The notes under the pieces: generated by a model
What the model was told of the DNA's origin: nothing
Databases searched by the model: none
What the model saw: only the letters and a program-made list of their open reading frames with translations
Program-made: the position numbers and the translations under genes
From: Prevotella sp. UBA6429
GTDB lineage: Bacteria > Bacteroidota > Bacteroidia > Bacteroidales > Bacteroidaceae
Assembly: GCA_002437285.1 (NCBI GenBank)
Contig: DJOV01000091.1
Location: forward strand, 1 to 12,247
Length of the DNA stretch: 12,247 nt
Direction: 5' to 3'
Shown: positions 1 to 6,271 of the stretch, piece after piece
Layout: each line of letters opens with the position of its first letter
Position numbering within the stretch: the stretch's first letter is position 1

Positions 1-27
1 TATCGCAACATAAAACACCCTTTATCG

Positions 28-35
28 CAAAGTTA
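28..35 (-). promoter_or_regulatory. Possible -7 promoter element for a leftward gene beyond the left edge
   Basis: On the minus strand these bases read TAACTTTG, which fits the Bacteroidetes -7 consensus TAnnTTTG. An ATG on the same strand at 11-9 would follow with a leader of roughly 15 bases, but only three codons fit before the window ends, so no gene can be called. I find no TTG-type -33 element at the usual distance, which keeps this tentative. Confidence 0.3.
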
Positions 36-175
36 CCCCATGCAAATCTCGGCGCGACCGACGAAAAACGCCATTTTCGCGTTCTATTTCAACCGGAATC
101 CGTGACAAACTTTCCGACCAAAAAACATGACAAGTTAAACAAACGCCTATCAGGTGTGACATTCAGATGAAGCCA

Positions 176-207
176 GTCTGGCAAATGCGGTCAAAACGTC
201 TGGCAAA
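176..207. repeat. Pair of 10-bp direct repeats GTCTGGCAAA, 22 bp apart, upstream of dxs
   Basis: GTCTGGCAAA occurs at 176-185 and again at 198-207, a start-to-start distance of 22 bp, close to two helical turns. The first copy overlaps a small perfect palindrome, GCCAG-T-CTGGC, at 172-182. The pair lies 35-65 bases upstream of the dxs -7-like elements, where an activator or repressor could bind. A regulatory role is inference; the repeat is directly visible. Confidence 0.5.
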
Positions 208-219
208 CCACAATTTTGC

Positions 220-264
220 CTTTGCAAGGGCCTATTCTCATAGATTTGTTGTATCTTTGCAAGG
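220..264. repeat. Pair of 10-bp direct repeats CTTTGCAAGG around the dxs promoter
   Basis: CTTTGCAAGG is found at 220-229 and 255-264, 35 bp apart. The second copy contains the TTTG end of the likely -7 element at 252-259. The first copy is preceded by TGC, so its upstream context (TGCCTTTG, 217-224) differs from the -7 consensus at one fixed base. It may be a second, weaker promoter core or a protein-binding site; it may also be chance. Confidence 0.4.
241..259 (+). promoter_or_regulatory. Probable dxs promoter: two adjacent TAnnTTTG elements
   Basis: TAGATTTG at 241-248 and TATCTTTG at 252-259 both match the Bacteroidetes -7 consensus TAnnTTTG. Transcription from the second would start near 265 and give a leader of about 20 bases before the dxs ATG at 284. 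The -33 side is imperfect: TTTG at 215-218 is 22 bases from the first element, and TTTG at 221-224 is 16 bases from the first and 27 from the second. Which element is used cannot be decided by eye. Confidence 0.6.
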
Positions 265-283
265 TTAATCCATAAGAACGTTC

Positions 284-2176
284 ATGGATCAAGAGAAGTA
301 TCAACTATTAAGCCATATACAAAGTCCGGCCGACCTGCGCCAGTTGCGCATTGACCAGCTGCCGGAGGTCTGCAGCGAATTGCGACAGGACATCATCGAT
401 GAGGTGTCGGTCAATCCCGGCCATTTCGCCTCCAGCTTAGGCGTGGTGGAAATCACCGTCGCCCTGCACTATGTCTTCGACACACCCGATGACCGCATCG
501 TGTGGGACGTGGGCCATCAGGCCTATGGCCACAAGATGCTGACGGGACGGCGACAGCAGTTTGCCACCAACCGCAAGCTGGGCGGCCTGCACCCTTTCCC
601 CACGCCCGTGGAGAGCGAGTACGACACGTTTGCCTGCGGCCATGCCAGCAACAGCATCTCTGCCGCGCTGGGCATGGCGGTGGCGGCCAAGAAGACCGGC
701 CACGGCAGACGCCATGTGGTGGCCGTCATCGGTGATGGAGCCATGAGCGGCGGCTTGGCCTTTGAGGGACTCAACAATGTCAGCTCCACCCCCAACGACC
801 TGCTCATCATCCTCAACGACAACGACATGAGCATCGACCGCGCGGTGGGAGGCATGGAGAAATACCTCCTCAACCTCGACACCAACGCCACCTACAACCG
901 ACTCCGCTTCAAAGCCTCGCAGTGGCTCCACAGCAAGGGTTATCTCAACGAGGACCGACGCAAGGGCATCATACGCCTCAACAACGCCATCAAGAGTGCC
1001 ATCAGCCACCAGCAAAACATCTTCGAAGGCATGAACATACGCTATTTCGGACCCTTCGACGGTCATGATGTCTGTGAGGTCGTGCGCGTGCTGCGGCAAC
1101 TGAAAGACATGGAGGGGCCAAAGTTGCTTCATCTCCACACCGTCAAGGGCAAGGGCTATGCGCCAGCCGAGAAGGCCGCCACCGTGTGGCACGCACCGGG
1201 CAAGTTTGACCCGGAGACCGGCACCCGTCTCGTGGACGACTGCGGCGGCCTGCCCCCCAAGTTCCAGGACGTGTTTGGCGACACGCTCCTCGAGCTCGCC
1301 GAGCGCAACCCGAAGATAGTGGGCGTGACCCCCGCCATGCCCACCGGCTGCTCCATGATCACGATGATGAGGCAGATGCCCGACCGCGTGTTTGACGTGG
1401 GCATCGCCGAAGGCCATGCCGTCACCTTCTCCGGAGGCATGGCCAAGGATGGCCTGCAACCCTTCTGCAACATCTACAGCTCTTTTGCGCAGCGCGCCTA
1501 CGACAATGTGATACACGACCTGGCACTGCTCAACCTGCCTGTGGTGCTCTGCCTCGACCGCGCCGGCATCGTCGGTGAGGACGGTGCCACACACCATGGC
1601 GCGTTTGACATGGCGGCCCTGCGACCCGTGCCCAATCTCACCATCGCTTCGCCCATGGACGGCAAGGAGCTGCGCCGGCTGATGTACACCGCCCAGTTGC
1701 CCGGCAAGGGCACCTTCGTCATTCGCTATCCGCGCGGCCGCTGCGCCGACACCGACTGGAAGTGTGGCCTGCAGGAGATAGCCGTGGGCACTGGCCGACG
1801 CCTCAGAGAGGGGCATGACGTGGCCGTGCTCAGCATCGGCCCTGTGGGGTGTGACGTCGAGGCGGCCATCAGGGAGAGCGGGCTCGACGTGGCCCACTAT
1901 GACATGCGCTTCCTCAAGCCCCTCGACGAGACGCTGCTCCAGGAGGTGGCCACGCACTATCACACCCTCGTCACCGTGGAGGACGGTGCGCGTGAGGGAG
2001 GCATGGGGTCGGCGGTGCTCGAGTGGATGAGCGACCACGGATTTGCGCCTGAGGTGCACCGGCTGGGCATGCCCGACCACTTTGTGGAACACGGCTCCGT
2101 GGCCCAGCTGAGACAACTGTGCGGATACGACAAGGATAGCATCAGAAAGACAATAGAGAACTTGAAGAAGGCATGA
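284..2176 (+). CDS. dxs: 1-deoxy-D-xylulose-5-phosphate synthase
   Basis: This cytoplasmic thiamine-diphosphate enzyme joins pyruvate and glyceraldehyde 3-phosphate to give 1-deoxy-D-xylulose 5-phosphate, the first step of the MEP isoprenoid pathway and a precursor for thiamine and pyridoxal phosphate. The 630 residues are the full family length. The N-terminal ThDP domain shows VWDVGHQAY (73-81), GHASNS (119-124) and the cofactor motif from GDG (150-152) to NDND (178-181). The central pyrimidine-binding domain has the catalytic glutamate E376 in FDVGIAEGHAVT and GEDGATHHGAFD (431-442). The C-terminal transketolase domain has MRFLKPLD (541-548) and VEDGAREGG (565-573). In E. coli DXS the residue after the catalytic Glu is Gln; here it is Gly. 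The ATG at 284 sits just after a promoter-like element, and the stop overlaps the trkA start. Confidence 0.97.
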   Translation: MDQEKYQLLSHIQSPADLRQLRIDQLPEVCSELRQDIIDEVSVNPGHFASSLGVVEITVALHYVFDTPDDRIVWDVGHQAYGHKMLTGRRQQFATNRKLGGLHPFPTPVESEYDTFACGHASNSISAALGMAVAAKKTGHGRRHVVAVIGDGAMSGGLAFEGLNNVSSTPNDLLIILNDNDMSIDRAVGGMEKYLLNLDTNATYNRLRFKASQWLHSKGYLNEDRRKGIIRLNNAIKSAISHQQNIFEGMNIRYFGPFDGHDVCEVVRVLRQLKDMEGPKLLHLHTVKGKGYAPAEKAATVWHAPGKFDPETGTRLVDDCGGLPPKFQDVFGDTLLELAERNPKIVGVTPAMPTGCSMITMMRQMPDRVFDVGIAEGHAVTFSGGMAKDGLQPFCNIYSSFAQRAYDNVIHDLALLNLPVVLCLDRAGIVGEDGATHHGAFDMAALRPVPNLTIASPMDGKELRRLMYTAQLPGKGTFVIRYPRGRCADTDWKCGLQEIAVGTGRRLREGHDVAVLSIGPVGCDVEAAIRESGLDVAHYDMRFLKPLDETLLQEVATHYHTLVTVEDGAREGGMGSAVLEWMSDHGFAPEVHRLGMPDHFVEHGSVAQLRQLCGYDKDSIRKTIENLKKA

Positions 2177-3510
2177 AAATCATCATTTGCGGCGCTTATG
2201 CCATCGGAACCCACCTGGCCCGATTGCTCTCGCGCAACCAAGAGGAAATAACCGTTGTCGATGACGACAGCGACCGGCTGGCGAAGATCGGTCTCGACTA
2301 CGACTTGCTGACGGTGCAGGGGCTGCCCACCAACGTGAAGACCCTGCGCGAGGCCAATGCCGCCGACGCTGACCTCTTCATCGCCGTCATGCCCGACGAG
2401 AACGCCAACATCGTGAGCTGCATGATGGCGCATGCCCTCGGAGCCAAGAAAACCGTGGCGCGAGTGGGCGACGCCGAATATTCGGAAGAGGAGATCAAAA
2501 GCTTCTACAAGGGGCTGGGCGTGGACAAGCTCATCTACCCCGAGGTGCTGGCCGCCCGTGACATCAACAGCGGACTGAAGATGTCGTGGGTCAGGAGAAG
2601 ATGGGATGTGCACGATGGGGCGCTCGTGATGCTCGGTATCAAGTTGCGCGAGACTTGCGAGATTCTCAACCAACCGCTCAAGAACCTCTGCGGCCCCAAC
2701 GATCCCTACCACGTCGTGGCCATCAAGCGAAGTGGCGAGACCATCATACCCGGAGGAAACGATGAGCTGAAGTGCTTTGACCTGGCTTACTTCATGACCA
2801 CCCGACCCTACATCCCTTACATCAGGAAGATTGTGGGCAAGGAAAACTATGCCGACGTGAAGAACGTCATGGTCATGGGAGGTGGCGCAACGGCCGTCAG
2901 GGCCATCCGCACCATGCCCGAGTATATGAAGGTGAAGGTCTTCGAAATTGACGAGGACCGTTGCGAGGAGCTCAACCAGTTGCTGGGCGAGAAGACGCTG
3001 GTCATCAATGGCGACGCGCGCGACATCTCGCTCCTCATGGATGAGGGCATCAAGAACACGCAGGCCTTTGTGGCGCTCACCGGCAATGCGGAGACCAACA
3101 TCCTGGCTTGCCTCACTGCCAAGCGACTGGGCGTGAGGAAGACGGTGGCCGTCGTCGAGAACATGGACTATGCGAGCATGGCGGAGAGCCTCGACATCGG
3201 AACCATCATCAACAAGAAGGCCATCGCGGCCAGTCGCATCTATCAGCTCATGCTCGACGCCGATGTGATGAATGTCACGTTCCTCATGTCGGCCAATGCC
3301 GATGTGGGCGAGTTTGTGGCCAAGGAGGGCTCACGCATCACCTTGAAGCCCGTGAAAGACTTGGGACTGCCCATCGGCATGACCATCGGCGGACTGGTAA
3401 GGGACGGCGAGGGAATGCTCGTCTCGGGAAACACGAAGATAAACCCTGGAGACATCGTCGTGGTGTTCTGCCACGATGTGAACATGAAGCAGATAGAGAA
3501 GTTGTTCTGA
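2173..3510 (+). CDS. trkA: Trk potassium uptake system NAD(H)-binding regulatory subunit TrkA
   Basis: TrkA is a cytoplasmic, peripheral membrane protein that forms a gating ring on the TrkH channel and responds to nucleotides. The 445 residues hold two tandem RCK units. Unit 1 is a TrkA-N Rossmann domain (about 1-125, acidic beta2 end VVDDD at 28-32) plus a TrkA-C domain (about 140-215). Unit 2 is a TrkA-N domain (about 230-350, VFEIDED at 256-262) plus a TrkA-C domain (about 365-445). Both glycine loops are altered: the first reads GAYAIG (7-12) where GxGxxG is usual, and the second GGGATA (236-241), lacking the last glycine. The ATG lies within ATGA shared with the dxs stop, so the two are probably translationally coupled. 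trkH follows after 24 bases, which supports the assignment. Confidence 0.94.
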   Translation: MKIIICGAYAIGTHLARLLSRNQEEITVVDDDSDRLAKIGLDYDLLTVQGLPTNVKTLREANAADADLFIAVMPDENANIVSCMMAHALGAKKTVARVGDAEYSEEEIKSFYKGLGVDKLIYPEVLAARDINSGLKMSWVRRRWDVHDGALVMLGIKLRETCEILNQPLKNLCGPNDPYHVVAIKRSGETIIPGGNDELKCFDLAYFMTTRPYIPYIRKIVGKENYADVKNVMVMGGGATAVRAIRTMPEYMKVKVFEIDEDRCEELNQLLGEKTLVINGDARDISLLMDEGIKNTQAFVALTGNAETNILACLTAKRLGVRKTVAVVENMDYASMAESLDIGTIINKKAIAASRIYQLMLDADVMNVTFLMSANADVGEFVAKEGSRITLKPVKDLGLPIGMTIGGLVRDGEGMLVSGNTKINPGDIVVVFCHDVNMKQIEKLF

Positions 3511-3517
3511 CAGTTAA

Positions 3518-3526
3518 AAGGAAGGA
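3518..3526 (+). promoter_or_regulatory. Shine-Dalgarno-like purine run before the GTG start of trkH
   Basis: AAGGAAGGA lies 8 bases before the GTG at 3535, the classical distance for 16S rRNA pairing. Bacteroidetes genes seldom depend on such a site, and I see no comparable one before the other genes here. It helps fix the start: an in-frame TAG at 3529-3531 rules out any start further upstream, and the next in-frame ATG is codon 22, inside the first membrane helix. Confidence 0.6.
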
Positions 3527-3534
3527 TATAGAAC

Positions 3535-4989
3535 GTGATCAACTTTAAAATCATAAACAAGATCCTGGGGTCACTCCTCTTCCTGGAAGCCCTGCTGATG
3601 GCGGTCTGCCTGGGCATGGCTTTGCTCTTTGGCGAAGACGACATCTTGCCCTTCATGGTCGCTATCATTGTCACCGTCTTCTTTGGTTTCATTTTCAAGT
3701 ATTTCGGACGCAACGCGGAGAACCGTCTCTCCCGACGTGACTCTTTCTTCGTCGTGTCGGTCACTTGGTTGCTGTTCTCGCTCTTCGGCACCATGCCGTT
3801 TCTCTTCGGAGGATATGTGAACAGCTTCACGGACGCTTTCTTTGAGACCATGTCGGGCTTCACGTCCACGGGGGCCTCGGTCATCAATGATGTTGAGGTG
3901 TTGCCGCATGGCATCCTCTTCTGGCGCTCGCTCACACAGTGGGTGGGCGGACTGGGCATCGTGTTCTTCACCATTGCCGTCTTGCCCTCGGTGGTGGGAG
4001 GCAGCACGAGGGTCTTTGCGGCGGAAGCCACGGGACCCGTGAAAAACAAGTTGCACCCCAAGCTCTCGATGTGTGCCAAGTGGATATGGCTCGTCTATCT
4101 CTTCATCACGGTGGGGTGCGGCATCTGTTACCTGCTGTTTGGCATGGACTGGTTTCATGCCGTCAACTATGCCATGACCACCGCGTCTACCGGCGGGTTC
4201 GCCATTGACAACAGCAACGTCTTCGATCACGTGCCTGGACTGGAATACACGGCCACGTTCTTCTGCTTCGTGTCGGGCGTCAATTTCACGTTGCTCTATT
4301 ACTCCATCTCCAAGATGAAGCTCCACAATCTCTGGAAGAGCTCGGAGTTTAAGTTCTATGCCATCTTTACCGTAGTCTGCACGGCCATCATCATGGCTGA
4401 GCTCATGACGCGCAACGGCTATGGGGTGGAGCTGGCCTTCCGGTCGGCCCTGTTCCAGGTGGTGTCGTTTGTCACCACGACGGGTTACAACAACGACGAC
4501 ACCACGATGTGGCATCATGTGACATGGCTGGTGCTTTGGCTCTGCATGATTGTCGGAGCGTGTGGCGGCAGCACCACGGGCGGACTGAAATGCGCCCGCG
4601 TGGTGATGTTGCTCAAGATCGTGAAGAACGAGATGCGCCAGCGGCTGCACCCCAATGCGGTGCTGCCCCTGAAGATCGACGGCAACAATGTGGCCAATTC
4701 GCAACGCGTGTCGCTGCTGGCATTCACCACGGCTTACATGCTTCTGCTGTTCATCGCTGTGTCTGTCCTGACAGCGCAAAACATCGATGCGGCCAATGCG
4801 GTCACCGTGGCGGTCAGTTGCCTGGCCAATTCGGGACCGTCGCTGACGTTCAGCTCGGTGGCGCAAATCACATGGGCTGACCTGCCGGACCTCTCCAAGT
4901 GGGTGTGCTCGATCATGATGTTGATTGGGCGTCTGGAGATATTCTCGGTGCTTGTCATCCTCACGCCGCAGTTCTGGCGGGAAAACTGA
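3535..4989 (+). CDS. trkH: Trk potassium uptake system membrane channel subunit TrkH
   Basis: TrkH is the inner-membrane K+-translocating subunit that TrkA binds and gates. The 484 residues are the usual length and strongly hydrophobic, with helices around 10-32, 38-57, 71-93, 138-155, 182-203, 236-257, 272-292, 328-345, 392-414 and 457-478. The four repeated pore loops are visible: FTSTGAS (109-115), ASTGGFA (217-223), TTTGYNN (314-320) and ANSGPSL (431-437), each giving one selectivity-filter glycine. The conserved GACGGSTTGGLK (341-352), linked to the intramembrane gate, and the C-terminal GRLEIFS (465-471) are also present. It starts with GTG; a stop two codons upstream excludes a longer form, and MINFKI aligns with what I remember of Bacteroides TrkH. 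It lies 24 bases after trkA and is presumably cotranscribed with it. Confidence 0.96.
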   Translation: MINFKIINKILGSLLFLEALLMAVCLGMALLFGEDDILPFMVAIIVTVFFGFIFKYFGRNAENRLSRRDSFFVVSVTWLLFSLFGTMPFLFGGYVNSFTDAFFETMSGFTSTGASVINDVEVLPHGILFWRSLTQWVGGLGIVFFTIAVLPSVVGGSTRVFAAEATGPVKNKLHPKLSMCAKWIWLVYLFITVGCGICYLLFGMDWFHAVNYAMTTASTGGFAIDNSNVFDHVPGLEYTATFFCFVSGVNFTLLYYSISKMKLHNLWKSSEFKFYAIFTVVCTAIIMAELMTRNGYGVELAFRSALFQVVSFVTTTGYNNDDTTMWHHVTWLVLWLCMIVGACGGSTTGGLKCARVVMLLKIVKNEMRQRLHPNAVLPLKIDGNNVANSQRVSLLAFTTAYMLLLFIAVSVLTAQNIDAANAVTVAVSCLANSGPSLTFSSVAQITWADLPDLSKWVCSIMMLIGRLEIFSVLVILTPQFWREN

Positions 4990-5014
4990 GGGTGAGGGTG
5001 GCGGACCAACCGTC

Positions 5015-5049
5015 TCTTGCCCTCCGGCAAGATGATGGGCTGCACCCAT
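5015..5049 (+). other. Two consecutive hairpins in the trkH-manA gap
   Basis: TCTTGCC (5015-5021) and GGCAAGA (5026-5032) form a 7-bp stem with a CTCC loop. ATGGG (5035-5039) and CCCAT (5045-5049) form a second, 5-bp stem with a 5-base loop. No T run follows, so neither is a standard intrinsic terminator. They could limit decay or readthrough between trkH and the isomerase gene, or form part of its leader. I see no TAnnTTTG element in 4990-5119, so a separate promoter for the downstream gene is not evident. Confidence 0.45.
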
Positions 5050-5119
5050 GGTCGTGCGGTATTGGCAGAACGACAGTTCCAAGATAACAATGATAATAAC
5101 GATTTAGAATAGGTGAAAC

Positions 5120-6082
5120 ATGGGACCTTTCAGATTTAAGCCCTTGCTCAAGCAAACCCTTTGGGGTGGTAACAAGATTGTGGACTTCAAGCATTTGGAC
5201 ACTCCGCTCTGCAACGTGGGCGAGAGCTGGGAAATCTCGGGCGTGCCTGGCTACGAGACGAAAGTCAGCGATGGTGAGTGTGCCGGCATGACCCTGTCGG
5301 AGCTGGCCGGACAGCTGCGGGAACAACTGGTGGGTAAGGATAACTATCAGCGCTACGGCAATGAGTTCCCATTGCTCATCAAGTTTATCGATGCCCATGA
5401 GCCCTTGTCCATACAGGTGCATCCCAATGACGAGGTGGCTCGCCGACAAGGCAAGGAGAGGGGCAAGACGGAGATGTGGTATGTCATGAAGTCTGATCCC
5501 GAAGCCTCGCTGATGGCTGGCTTGAGCAAGCACATCACGCCTGATGACTACAAGCGCATGGTGGCCGATGATACCATCACCGATGCCATCGCCCATTACG
5601 CCGTGAAGGAGGGCGACTGCTTCTTCCTTCCTGCGGGACGCATCCACAGCATCGGGAAGGGGTGCTTCCTGACCGAGATACAGCAGACCAGCGATGTCAC
5701 TTACCGCATCTATGACTTCAAGCGGAAGGACAAGAATGGCAACTATCGCGAACTGCATACGCAACTGGCGGCGGAGAGCATCGACTATCATGTGGAACCC
5801 AACTACCGCTCATGCTATGTGCCGGCTCAAGATGAAGGCGTCGCTTTGGTGAGGTGCCCCTATTTCCACACGTATGTCTACGACTTGACCAAGCTGATTA
5901 CCATCGACTTGAGTGCGCTTGACAGCTTTGCCGTCATCATCGTGGTTGACGGGAGGGGAACGCTCACTGACGCCGAAGGACATGTGGAGCAGGTCAAGGC
6001 GGGTGACACGCTGCTCTATCCAGCCACCACGCCCTCGCTCAAGGCTGCTGGTTCGCTGAAGTTCTTGCTCACCTACGCATAG
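5120..6082 (+). CDS. manA: Mannose-6-phosphate isomerase, type I (zinc cupin)
   Basis: The enzyme interconverts fructose 6-phosphate and mannose 6-phosphate in the cytoplasm, linking glycolysis to mannose use and GDP-mannose/GDP-fucose synthesis. Its 320 residues fit the short type I form found in Firmicutes and Bacteroidetes; the E. coli enzyme is near 390. The N-terminal WGG (15-17) is typical. The zinc ligands are visible: Q99 and H101 in SIQVHPND, E118 in GKTEMWYV, and H176 in PAGRIHSIG. The conserved Arg196 follows in TEIQQTSDVTYR. The C-terminal part (about 240-320) is a second, smaller beta-sandwich domain ending in the usual hydrophobic LLTYA. It lies 130 bases after trkH, so it may be cotranscribed or have its own noncanonical promoter. 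The only unusual point is its lack of metabolic connection to its neighbours. Confidence 0.93.
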   Translation: MGPFRFKPLLKQTLWGGNKIVDFKHLDTPLCNVGESWEISGVPGYETKVSDGECAGMTLSELAGQLREQLVGKDNYQRYGNEFPLLIKFIDAHEPLSIQVHPNDEVARRQGKERGKTEMWYVMKSDPEASLMAGLSKHITPDDYKRMVADDTITDAIAHYAVKEGDCFFLPAGRIHSIGKGCFLTEIQQTSDVTYRIYDFKRKDKNGNYRELHTQLAAESIDYHVEPNYRSCYVPAQDEGVALVRCPYFHTYVYDLTKLITIDLSALDSFAVIIVVDGRGTLTDAEGHVEQVKAGDTLLYPATTPSLKAAGSLKFLLTYA

Positions 6083-6111
6083 TCCCCATTGAATGGACGC
6101 ACGTGGGGACT
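6081..6111. other. Hairpin overlapping the manA stop codon
   Basis: AGTCCCCA (6081-6088) and TGGGGACT (6104-6111) are perfect 8-bp inverted arms around a 15-base loop, and the first arm begins inside the TAG stop of manA. There is no T run after it, so it is more likely a 3'-end stabilising stem or an aid to the strong terminator 40 bases downstream than a terminator by itself. Confidence 0.5.
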
Positions 6112-6148
6112 GTGGAGGGTAAACTGCGCTTCCTATTGTGTGAAACGC

Positions 6149-6187
6149 GAAAAGGCGCATCAGAAATTGTTTCTGATGCGCCTTTTC
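6149..6187. terminator. Strong bidirectional terminator between manA and recA
   Basis: A 17-bp perfect inverted repeat (6150-6166 with 6170-6186), plus one outer G-C pair, encloses a 3-base TTG loop. Each arm ends in AAAAGG/CCTTTT around a GC-rich core, so an RNA read from either strand ends its stem in four U residues. It lies 67 bases after the manA stop and 85 bases after the recA stop in the convergent gap, exactly where both blocks should end. This is the clearest non-coding element in the window. Confidence 0.92.
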
Positions 6188-6271
6188 ACGTTTTGGCTCT
6201 GCGCCATTCAAGTGTCGAATGTACTACGACGTCTTTGGATGTAAATGGGACTTGCCTTCTTGGGGAAGACG

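Noticed and set aside
62..83. Small overlapping stems (CGAAAA/TTTTCG and AACGC/GCGTT)
   Set aside because: The stems are 5-6 bp and mutually exclusive, with no link to a gene end or known riboswitch form.
437..2116. 559-codon open frame on the minus strand opposite dxs
   Set aside because: It is antisense to a complete, motif-rich dxs. Its protein is His/Ala/Val-rich and low in complexity, as expected from the complement of GC-rich codons.
1960..2712. 250-codon minus-strand frame across the dxs-trkA junction
   Set aside because: It crosses the ends of two coupled genes and shows no promoter, leader or domain.
3571..5082. 503-codon open frame on the minus strand opposite trkH
   Set aside because: The protein is dominated by His, Arg, Glu and Gln with no recognisable domain. 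trkH on the other strand has all four pore loops.
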